Positions 8,705 to 18,008 of a stretch of DNA of 32,500 bases are shown one piece after another. The notes beneath the pieces were generated by a model that did not search any database, was not told the origin of the DNA, and was given only the letters and a program-made list of their open reading frames with translations. The first letter of the stretch is position 1; every line of letters begins with the position of its first letter. This DNA comes from CAYOHG01 sp964465125 (GTDB lineage Bacteria > Planctomycetota > Phycisphaerae > UBA1845 > Fen-1342). Where the stretch lies: assembly GCA_964465125.1 (NCBI GenBank), contig CAYXIO010000048.1, forward strand, positions 1 through 32,500. The letters run 5' to 3'. A program made the position numbers and the translations under genes.

Positions 8705-10186
8705 GTGTCCATTCGAGGATCAGGAGGTAAGCAGGCTCGCTATCTGATCGGCCTGCTGTTCGTGCCGCTGGCGTTGTCGCTGGTGGTTGGCGGTTGCCCG
8801 TTCGGGGACAACACCAACTCGAACACCAACAGCAACACCAATGCGAACGACAACACCAACACCAACACCAACACCAACACCAACACGAACACCAACGACA
8901 ACACCACCGGAAACAGCGGGCTGACCGGCAAGTACGTCGGTTCGGCGCGCTGCGCGCTGTGCCACAACAACACCCACGCGAAGTGGGCCGAAACGCTGCA
9001 CGCCGGCGCGCTGGACTCGCTCGAGGCGATTGGCCAAGGCTCCAACACCGCCTGCATCGGCTGTCACACGGTCGGCTTCGGTGAGGCGGGCGGGTTCGTC
9101 AACCGCGCCACCACCAACGACCTGGCGGGTGTTGGCTGTGAGGCCTGCCACGGTCCCGGCGGCGATCACGTCGGCAACATCGAGGACGCCAGCCTGCGTC
9201 CGCCGAAGGACCTCTCGGCTTCCGTCTGCGGTGCTTGCCACACCGGCGAGCATCATCCGAACTTCGAAGACTGGGAGATGTCGGCGCACGCCGGCATCCA
9301 GGAGTCGCTGATCGAAGAGTTCATCGACGGCTCTAACGCCGCCACCTGCGGCCTGTGCCACTCGGGTGACGTGTTTGTCGCGAGCATCAACGGCGAAGAG
9401 ATCACGGCGGACTTCCTCGAGGGCAAGACCGCCGAGGAGTTGAACCCGATCACCTGCGCCGTCTGCCACGATCCGCACATGCAGACGGGCAACGCGTCCA
9501 CGCCCGAGGATGGCCGCGACTACCAGCTCCGTTTCGAGCAGATCAAGTACACCGAGCCGACCAACACGATCGCGGCGGCGACGGATCCGACCCGCTTCAA
9601 TCTGTGCGGACAGTGCCACCACGCCCGCGACCGCGTCTGGACGGCGACTTCTCGCGAGCCGCACCCCAGCGACCAGGTCAACGTGTTCTTCGGCGAAATG
9701 CCGCTGCCGGACAGCGACCCGACGCCGATCGTTCCGCCGCGCCCCTCGGTACACCTCAACACGTCCGAGCAGTGCTCGACCTGCCACGTGTTCCGTGCGG
9801 ACATCATCGAAGGCATCGCTCCGGCCGTCTCGGGTCACACCTTCGAAGTGAACTACGAGTCGTGCGCTGAGTGCCACGGCAGCGCGGAGGCCGCCGAGGC
9901 CAAGCTGGCCGGGCTCGAAGCGGAGATCGAGTTCCGCGCCGAGCTGGTCCTGGAAGCGTTGGACGACTGGACCGCGACCTACGGGCTCTTCTGGGAATAC
10001 ACCAGCGAAGGCGGCCCGCCTTCGGCGGACCAGGCCAAGATCCCCGATGAGATCAAGAAGGCCCGCTTCATCTACTACTACGTCATCGCCGGCGGCGGCA
10101 ACGGCGCGCACAACCCCGACTTCGTGCGGGACGCGCTGATGTACGCTCTGGAATACGCAGAGGCCGCTCCGCCGCCGCTCCCGTAG
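8705..10186 (+). CDS. Nonahaem c554-type cytochrome lipoprotein with Asn/Thr linker
   Basis: The protein has 493 residues. It starts with GTG, supported by GGAGGT eight bases upstream. Residues 13-31 form a lipoprotein signal ending in VGGC, with Cys31 as the predicted lipidated residue. Residues about 36-67 are an almost pure Asn/Thr/Asp tether. The body begins with YVGSARCALCH and a W-x-x-[ST]-x-H spacing typical of the cytochrome c554 family, and contains nine CXXCH motifs (CALCH, CIGCH, CEACH, CGACH, CGLCH, CAVCH, CGQCH, CSTCH, CAECH). The last 90 residues are helical, with a GAHNPDF motif like the HN motif at the end of the 3462 protein. The flexible tether implies display away from a membrane, plausibly on the outer membrane, as a terminal or relay electron carrier. 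Family membership is well supported, location moderately, substrate not at all. The gene is monocistronic, with its own terminator. Confidence 0.9.
   Translation: MSIRGSGGKQARYLIGLLFVPLALSLVVGGCPFGDNTNSNTNSNTNANDNTNTNTNTNTNTNTNDNTTGNSGLTGKYVGSARCALCHNNTHAKWAETLHAGALDSLEAIGQGSNTACIGCHTVGFGEAGGFVNRATTNDLAGVGCEACHGPGGDHVGNIEDASLRPPKDLSASVCGACHTGEHHPNFEDWEMSAHAGIQESLIEEFIDGSNAATCGLCHSGDVFVASINGEEITADFLEGKTAEELNPITCAVCHDPHMQTGNASTPEDGRDYQLRFEQIKYTEPTNTIAAATDPTRFNLCGQCHHARDRVWTATSREPHPSDQVNVFFGEMPLPDSDPTPIVPPRPSVHLNTSEQCSTCHVFRADIIEGIAPAVSGHTFEVNYESCAECHGSAEAAEAKLAGLEAEIEFRAELVLEALDDWTATYGLFWEYTSEGGPPSADQAKIPDEIKKARFIYYYVIAGGGNGAHNPDFVRDALMYALEYAEAAPPPLP
8811..8913 (+). repeat. AACACC hexanucleotide repeat tract encoding the Asn/Thr tether
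   Basis: The tract consists of AAC-ACC codon pairs, nearly perfect from 8851 to 8886 and degenerate on both sides, encoding alternating Asn and Thr. It lies inside the lipoprotein cytochrome gene, between the lipobox and the first haem domain. The unit is six bases, so gain or loss of copies changes tether length without shifting frame. Confidence 0.85.
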
Positions 10187-10219
10187 CAGCGACGTAGTCG
10201 GATCGCGACGCAACAAAGG

Positions 10220-10252
10220 CAACCGGCGGCTTTCGGGTCGCCGGTTGTTTTT
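10220..10252 (+). terminator. Rho-independent terminator after the lipoprotein cytochrome
   Basis: CAACCGGCG (10220-10228) and CGCCGGTTG (10239-10247) form a perfect nine-base-pair stem with a ten-base loop, directly followed by TTTTT (10248-10252). It lies 34 bases after the stop codon at 10186 and points in the same direction as the gene. Confidence 0.9.
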
Positions 10253-10423
10253 CTATCGACTCACTCAATCGTTTCGTGCCGTCGGCCGCGGTGACCGACG
10301 ACGATTCCCTGCGTGTTCAGGATCGCCGGGCACAGCGCCATTTCAGAATTCGCTCGGGTCGCCTCCTCGCGCGCACGCCGCGCTGACGGCGCAGAATTTC
10401 GGGCCGCGGACGAGCAGGTGGAA

Positions 10424-11518
10424 TCACGGCGAGTTCGCGTCGCTCCCCGTGGACGCGCACTCAACAAGCTGCTGAAGTGTCTGCTCGACGTTCTGGCGAC
10501 CCTCCAGACGGGCTGTCCAGGCCTCTCGCACACACGCCGAGACGCGTCCCACCTTGGCGTAGTAGCCATGCACGTCGCCGTAGTGCCGATGCCCCGCCGC
10601 ATGCTTCCGCCGAACGGTCTCCGCGGCCTGCACGAAGATGAGCGTGTGAGGAATGTCGCGATAGAGGGCGGATTGCGGCGCGCAGCCGGCGCGGGCGAGT
10701 CCCAACCGGAGCCGCTGAAGCACGGTCTCCTGCTGGCCGCTCGCGACGTCGAGGGCGTGAATGGCCTCGTGCAGAACGACCTCGTCGAGCAATGAGCCAT
10801 CGATCCCCCCGACGCGCACTACGCAAGCGCAGCCCGCGCGCGAACGAAATGTGAATCCGCCGGGTTCAGGCGAGTCCGTCACCAGAGTGACCGGAATCCG
10901 CACCCCAGGGTCGGTGATCAACAGCGCGTCGCAGATGTCCTTTCGAGCGTCGGCAGCGCGTGGCAGCAACCCCGCGGTCAGCGCGGCCCGCTTCTTCTCC
11001 AGCGCTTCGAATCGCGCAGGCCAGCAGCGCTGGTCGAACTCGGCCGCGAGCGGACGATAGGCCTCGACCAGCCGCCGGCCGAGACTTTGAACCGGGATCT
11101 CCCTGCCGTTGCGCGCCTGGAATCGCTCGGGCATGGCTGGAACGAGCCGCTCCACGTCGGCCAGCGTGTCGGCCGACGCGAACAGCGCTTCAAGCAACCC
11201 CCAGCCCGGGGTGCCGCCGACCTCGCGATCGATCGACTGCACGGCTCGAGTCGCCTCCTCCAGCCCGGTCAGCGACGGCTCGGCTGGACGCTCGCCTTCG
11301 GCCGCATGCGACCGAACGAGATAATGCAGGTCGAGAAATCGGCTCACGCGGAGCTCGATCCCGCCGTCTGCGAGCCTTGCAGGCGTCGTGTCGCGGCTCG
11401 TCGCGGTTTCGCTCCCTGTCGATTGGCTGGTCATGGTTTGTGCGAACGACCCGTCCACGCCGGCGAGCAGTGCGGCGGCGACCAGCACGATTCGCATCGA
11501 AAGCAAGGGCATACGCAT
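10424..11518 (-). CDS. Secreted putative zinc metalloprotease (HEAIH)
   Basis: The protein has 364 residues. The ATG at 11518 is preferred over earlier starts because GGAG lies seven bases upstream (11526-11529) and a signal peptide follows (MRMPLLSMRIVL, Ala/Leu core, ending near GSFAQ). The middle region is helical and charged. Residues 250-254 are HEAIH inside a hydrophobic stretch (DEVVLHEAIHALD), the HExxH zinc-binding signature, and a possible third ligand Glu lies about 50 residues later (FVQAAETVRR). The sequence otherwise resembles no family I can name. It sits 97 bases downstream of a larger M14 carboxypeptidase gene on the same strand, so the two may be co-transcribed. HExxH occurs by chance in some proteins, so catalytic activity is likely but unproven. 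Confidence 0.75.
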   Translation of the reverse strand: MRMPLLSMRIVLVAAALLAGVDGSFAQTMTSQSTGSETATSRDTTPARLADGGIELRVSRFLDLHYLVRSHAAEGERPAEPSLTGLEEATRAVQSIDREVGGTPGWGLLEALFASADTLADVERLVPAMPERFQARNGREIPVQSLGRRLVEAYRPLAAEFDQRCWPARFEALEKKRAALTAGLLPRAADARKDICDALLITDPGVRIPVTLVTDSPEPGGFTFRSRAGCACVVRVGGIDGSLLDEVVLHEAIHALDVASGQQETVLQRLRLGLARAGCAPQSALYRDIPHTLIFVQAAETVRRKHAAGHRHYGDVHGYYAKVGRVSACVREAWTARLEGRQNVEQTLQQLVECASTGSDANSP

Positions 11519-11615
11519 CGGAGTGCTCCAAACCCGCCCGCCGCGCCCGGACGCGCCGGCGGCACAGGCGGGGACGCGATCCGCCGAGATCGGGCCGCTC
11601 GAACTCGGACCCCGC

Positions 11616-14531
11616 CTACGGGAGGATCGGCTGCGACGCCCCAAGTCCCGGACCGAACACCAGCGCGTTCATGAGCAGACGAGCACTGCCGAACGTAGCC
11701 GCCCGAAAATTCGGCCCCTCGGCAAACAGGATGATCTGGCCCGAGCCGAGCGATTCGCGCGTCAGATACGGCGCGTGGGCGAGTCGCTCGGCCGCCTCCG
11801 GCCAGAGCAGCCCGCTCATCCGCAGCCGCAATCCAAACCCCGGCGGGCTGATCGGCCAGCCGCTGACTTTCGCGCTGGCCGCCGCGCTGTCCGTGGCGGG
11901 AGCGGGAAAGTACGCGCCGAGCCGCACCGGGGCCAGGCCGTTCGCGGTGGTCGCCAGCGGCACGCCCGACCCGCACAGCACGGGCAACACGTCCGGACAG
12001 CCGAACGTCAACCAATGCTCATCATCGCAGCGCGCCGCGAGGATGGCCCCCTGCGGCATGAACTGGGCCTGCCAGGCATCGCGACGGCGCAGCTCGTCGC
12101 CGCCCGGATGGTCCGCTCCGTCCGCCTGCCACGGGTACTGTACGTCGTTCGGCGCCTCGTGAGACCAGACCTGCGCGGCGTCGACGGTCGCGTTTCGGCC
12201 GTCCCACTCGCGGAGGATTGCGCGGCGGACCTCGTCGGTCTCATCGAGCAGGTCGGGTCGGGTGCGGATCGAGCCCAGGCCGCCGTCGCGCGCCGCGATG
12301 CGCCGCGCGGACGAGCCGATCGCGATCAGCGTTCCGCCCGACTCGATCCAGCGCTGCAGCCCGTCCCGATGGTCCGAAATGAGGCGGTCGCCGCCCTCAG
12401 GCACGACGAGTACGTTGTAGCGTCGCAGGTCCGCCCAGCCGGCATGATCGGCACTGAGAAACGACGCGCGCAGACCGAGCCGCTGGTCGATCAGGAACCA
12501 GATCTCGCCGAAGCTGTAGGGGCTGATCGGGTCGCGGCCGACGACCGCGATACGCGGCAGCTCGAGCAGATCGAAGTGTCCCCCTCCCAGGTCGGGGAGG
12601 TCACCGATGCCCAGGCCGGTATCGACCCCCACGGCCGGCAGCGAAGCCGCGAGCGCGGCGCGGCGCACCGCTTCGGCCAGGTCGCCGGTGAAGTTCAGAT
12701 TGTCCTTGCGAACGACCACCAGGGAGCCGCGCGGGAAGCGCTGCCCGGCGAATTCGAACGCCCGATCTGCGGCGCGCACTCGCACGCCCTGCTCCATCAG
12801 GCGCAATGAGGCGTCCAGCGCGGCGTCATCCGTCCCCGCGAACACGAACCCGACCTGCGCGCCCGGATTGGAGAGCGCGTCGGCCGGCGGCAGCGCGGCG
12901 GGCGCCTGGTACGCGGCGGCGCCCGCGGGCAGTTCGGTTTCCAGCTCACAGGCTTCGAGCCCGTAAAGCATCGTCAGGTTCCAGGCCGTGATGTCGTAGA
13001 GCCGCGAGCCGCCGCGACGCAGCAACTCGCGCCGTTCTTCCTGCAAGAACTCGTCCGAGAGCCTCGGATCAAACTCGAGCAGCGCCGCGAGCAGGTGCGC
13101 CTGGGGCTGTCGATTGGCCAGCAGGATCGTACCCGGTGGAAACGCGCGTTCGTCGAAGCGACGTCCGAGCTGGTCCGTGCCGTCCGCGTGAAACTCGGCC
13201 CCCGCCGCATGCACCTCAAACCCCTGTAGCTTCATCAGGTCGCAGAACGTGCGGAGCCGGGACGCATTGGACCCCGCCAGCACGGCAAACGTCCGGCGAG
13301 CGTACGGTCCGTCAGTCGCGACCGCCGATCGCCGATCCGCCAGGAAGTCGCGCAGGATGGCCGTGCGGTTCTTGTGCAGGGTGCCGAGATTCGCCCACGA
13401 GCTGACCAGTTGGTGGTGCACGGCCTCGCGGTAGGTCTGAAGCGTTCCTTCGCGGCGGCGAACCGCATCGGTGGCGATCGAGGCCATCTCGTAGAGCTCG
13501 TCGATCGCTCCGCGCAGGGAAGCCCACGACCCCGAGTAGCCGGGATACCACTGCTCGTTCCACTCGCCGTGGTAGTAGCGCCAGCCGAGCTGATCGAACG
13601 CGGCGGCGTGATCGCGCGCGAAGACGTCCCACCAGCGGCGCGACCGCAGCGGCGTGTTCGGGTTGATCGGCTCGCGCGGCGGGCTGAAGAGGAACGTGTC
13701 CTGCGAGCCCATCTCGTGGCTCTCGAGGAAGAACTGCGGATTCCAGCCGCCGGCGGCGGCAATGCGGCCGCGCGACTCGGGTTGTGTCCCGAAAACCCAG
13801 TCGCGGTTCAGGTCGAACAGATAGTGGTTCATCCGCCCGCTCGGCCAGAATCCGGTGTGAACCAGCGACTGGTCATCGACGCTCGGCGCCGCGGCGCGGT
13901 TCTGCTGCATCATGGACAGCCAGCGGTCGCGCCCGTCCGGGTTCATCAGCGGGTCGATGATCACCACCAGCTCGTCGAGCATCCTGCGGACGGGCTCGTC
14001 AGTGCATGCCGCCAGGTGATACGCCAGCGCCAGCGACGCATCCGAGCCCGAAAGCTCGTCGCCGTGAATGGTGTAGGCCATCCACGCCACGGCGGGCAGG
14101 GTCTCCGCCAGCCGATCCCCTTCCGCCGTCGACACCTTGCGCGGGTCGGCGAGGCGCGCAACGTCGGCCTTCAATTCGTCCAGCCGTCGGATGTTCTCCT
14201 CCGAGGTGACGACCAGGTAGACCAGCGCTCGGCCTTCGTAGCTACGCGCGTATTCGAAAAGCTTGCAGCGCGGGCTGGCGGCCGCGATCGCTCGGATGGC
14301 GGACTCGATCTGTCCGTGCGTCGCGGGGCGTTGCCCGACCGGAAAGCTGAGCGTGGACGCGGGATCAGGCACTTTCGCGTCGTAATGCGCGCCGGGAAAG
14401 AACGGCACCGTGTAGTCGAGGCTGTCGCCAACCGGCGCTGCCGGGGACGACTGGGCCATCAGCGGAGCGCCCAGTCCGAACGCCGCCACGACCGCCAGCA
14501 TCCACCGCACCGCCGCATGCGCGCTTTGCAT
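11616..14531 (-). CDS. Secreted M14-family zinc carboxypeptidase with GATase-like C-terminal domain
   Basis: The protein has 971 residues. It starts with a signal peptide (MQSAHAAVRWMLAVVAAFGL, ending near LMAQ). The M14 catalytic domain covers about residues 50-380. His156 and Glu159 (IHGDELSG) form the HxxE zinc motif. NPDGRDR and DLNRDW follow as the usual substrate-binding segment. His272 in LESHEMGS is placed as the third zinc ligand, 116 residues after the first, as expected for the fold. About residues 660-770 look like a flavodoxin-type or class I amidotransferase-like domain (YNVLVVPEGG, SGGTLIAIGSSA), a fusion known in large bacterial M14 proteins. The role is probably removal of C-terminal residues from peptides outside the cytoplasm. 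It is divergent from the sensor kinase gene downstream in coordinate and precedes the HExxH protein on its own strand. Confidence 0.9.
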   Translation of the reverse strand: MQSAHAAVRWMLAVVAAFGLGAPLMAQSSPAAPVGDSLDYTVPFFPGAHYDAKVPDPASTLSFPVGQRPATHGQIESAIRAIAAASPRCKLFEYARSYEGRALVYLVVTSEENIRRLDELKADVARLADPRKVSTAEGDRLAETLPAVAWMAYTIHGDELSGSDASLALAYHLAACTDEPVRRMLDELVVIIDPLMNPDGRDRWLSMMQQNRAAAPSVDDQSLVHTGFWPSGRMNHYLFDLNRDWVFGTQPESRGRIAAAGGWNPQFFLESHEMGSQDTFLFSPPREPINPNTPLRSRRWWDVFARDHAAAFDQLGWRYYHGEWNEQWYPGYSGSWASLRGAIDELYEMASIATDAVRRREGTLQTYREAVHHQLVSSWANLGTLHKNRTAILRDFLADRRSAVATDGPYARRTFAVLAGSNASRLRTFCDLMKLQGFEVHAAGAEFHADGTDQLGRRFDERAFPPGTILLANRQPQAHLLAALLEFDPRLSDEFLQEERRELLRRGGSRLYDITAWNLTMLYGLEACELETELPAGAAAYQAPAALPPADALSNPGAQVGFVFAGTDDAALDASLRLMEQGVRVRAADRAFEFAGQRFPRGSLVVVRKDNLNFTGDLAEAVRRAALAASLPAVGVDTGLGIGDLPDLGGGHFDLLELPRIAVVGRDPISPYSFGEIWFLIDQRLGLRASFLSADHAGWADLRRYNVLVVPEGGDRLISDHRDGLQRWIESGGTLIAIGSSARRIAARDGGLGSIRTRPDLLDETDEVRRAILREWDGRNATVDAAQVWSHEAPNDVQYPWQADGADHPGGDELRRRDAWQAQFMPQGAILAARCDDEHWLTFGCPDVLPVLCGSGVPLATTANGLAPVRLGAYFPAPATDSAAASAKVSGWPISPPGFGLRLRMSGLLWPEAAERLAHAPYLTRESLGSGQIILFAEGPNFRAATFGSARLLMNALVFGPGLGASQPILP

Positions 14532-14886
14532 CGTCGCTTCTCCGTCAAGTCGGGCGCCGGCCCGGGTCCAGGTTTCGCCTCAGAGCGACGGAATTGTGGC
14601 CGTGTATGCGGACGCGGGCAACGGGAAGTCGAACCACGCGGGACGGCAGCCTGACCGCTGCCGCGCGGCAACCGCAACCTGCCGACGCAGTCCTGGCCGG
14701 TGCTTGGGAACGCTTCGCGCAGTTTCCGCGCCGGACCCGCTTCGATACCGGTGCGCGCTGCTTAGGCGTCCCGTTCGCGCGGACGATGAAACCGTTAGCG
14801 CCCCGGTGGGGGTTATTGGAACAGCGCGGCGGGCTGCGCCAAAAGCCCTGACGGCTTGCGACGCGCAGCCACGAAGATTGACTCCG
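14532..14886. promoter_or_regulatory. Divergent region between carboxypeptidase and sensor kinase
   Basis: These 355 bases contain no convincing gene. The plus-strand frame of the kinase is open back to 14596, but the translated stretch is Arg/Cys/Ala-rich and unlike a protein, so I treat it as leader. Promoters for both flanking genes should lie here. I could not single out a convincing box, operator or hairpin. Confidence 0.4.
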
Positions 14887-17221
<2,335 letters not shown>

Positions 17222-17226
<5 letters not shown>

Positions 17227-17249
17227 GCCCGCCGGGCAGGAATCTCACG
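17222..17249. terminator. Compound inverted repeat between convergent genes
   Basis: CGTGAG (17222-17227) pairs with CTCACG (17244-17249), and the inner GCCC-GCC-GGGC (17227-17237) forms a second small stem. The structure spans the stops of the convergent sensor kinase and DUF190 genes and could act in both directions. There is no T-tract, so intrinsic termination is doubtful. Confidence 0.3.
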
Positions 17250-17592
17250 GCGCCAGCGATCGGTTCGCGCTGTACTTGATCACGCGCACCTTTTCAATCG
17301 TGACCAGCCCCTCGCTCACCATCTGGTCGATGTGAGGCAGCAGTTCGTCGATCTTCTCCGCCTGATCGACGATCTCCACGACCATCGGCAGGTCTTCCGA
17401 CAGCCGCAGCACCTTCACCGTATGCAGGCGGCTGTGGGCGCCGAAACCCATCGGACCGCGCAGGACGGTCGCGCCGGCCAGGTGCAGCTCGCGTGCCTTG
17501 AGCACGATGGCCTCGTAGACCGGAACGCCCTGCCAGCGGTCACTCTCGCCGATGAAAACCCGCAGGAGCTGTGCATCGCCTTCGAGCTTCAT
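17245..17592 (-). CDS. DUF190 family protein
   Basis: This is a small cytoplasmic protein of 115 residues. The beginning MKLEGDAQLLRVFIGESDRW, followed by a [VI]-Y-EAIVLKARELHLAGATVLRGPMGFG block, is the core signature of DUF190, a PII-like ferredoxin-type fold. The ATG (17592-17590) overlaps the crcB stop (ATGA) and has GGAG seven bases upstream inside crcB. DUF190 genes are commonly found beside crcB fluoride channels, where they are thought to assist or regulate fluoride export. That role is inferred here from the overlap and the family. It is complete and of normal length. Confidence 0.9.
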   Translation of the reverse strand: MKLEGDAQLLRVFIGESDRWQGVPVYEAIVLKARELHLAGATVLRGPMGFGAHSRLHTVKVLRLSEDLPMVVEIVDQAEKIDELLPHIDQMVSEGLVTIEKVRVIKYSANRSLAP

Positions 17593-18008
17593 GCTGCCAC
17601 TCCGATCCAGCGCTCGGCCAGCCGATACCCGCACCACACGGCCAGCAGCCCGAGCGCCACGTTGAGGAGCACGTTCAGGAACGCGCGGAACGCCTGCCCG
17701 TCGTTGGCGAGCGCCAGGGTCTCCCAGCCGAACGAAGAGAAGGTGGTGAACCCGCCCAGCACGCCCACGGTCAGTCCGACGCGAACCTCCGTCGGGATCG
17801 GCACGCGCTCTGCCAGCACGAGGTTGAGCGTGCCGATCGCCAGGCAGCCGAGCACGTTGACGAGCAGCGTGCCGAGCGGAAACGTGCCGCCGGTCAGGGA
17901 CTGCCCCCAGCCTCCCAGCAGATACCTCAGCAGCGACCCGAATGCGCCGCCGACCATCACCAGCGTGTACTTGTTCACCGCGAACTCGAGCGCCATGCGG
18001 CTGAGCAT
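17589..18008 (-). CDS. crcB: CrcB (Fluc) fluoride ion channel
   Basis: The protein has 139 residues with four hydrophobic helices. Diagnostic motifs are GGAFGSLLRYLLGG in helix 1, GTLLVNVLGCLAIG in helix 2 and VGVLGGFTTFSSFGWE in helix 3, with the Asn and Phe residues that line the Fluc pore. Dual-topology dimers of this family expel fluoride passively from the cytoplasm. The ATG at 18008 is supported by AAGGAG at 18019-18014; an internal ATG at 17996 is an alternative. The first 34 bases overlap the end of the upstream glycoside hydrolase gene, and its stop overlaps the DUF190 start, so translation of the three is probably coupled. Because the gene begins inside another gene, there is no room for the fluoride riboswitch often found before crcB. 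Confidence 0.95.
   Translation of the reverse strand: MLSRMALEFAVNKYTLVMVGGAFGSLLRYLLGGWGQSLTGGTFPLGTLLVNVLGCLAIGTLNLVLAERVPIPTEVRVGLTVGVLGGFTTFSSFGWETLALANDGQAFRAFLNVLLNVALGLLAVWCGYRLAERWIGVAA

Noticed and set aside
8811..8913. CRISPR-like or minisatellite array
   Set aside because: The unit is six bases with no spacers and lies inside a coding region as a linker.
8720..10222. 500-residue open frame antisense to the c554-type lipoprotein
   Set aside because: It contains a long alternating valine/glycine run that is simply the complement of the Asn/Thr repeat, and no domain is visible.
14596..14886. N-terminal extension of the sensor kinase
   Set aside because: The extra 97 residues are Arg/Cys/Ala-rich and not protein-like, and the natural first membrane helix begins right after 14887.
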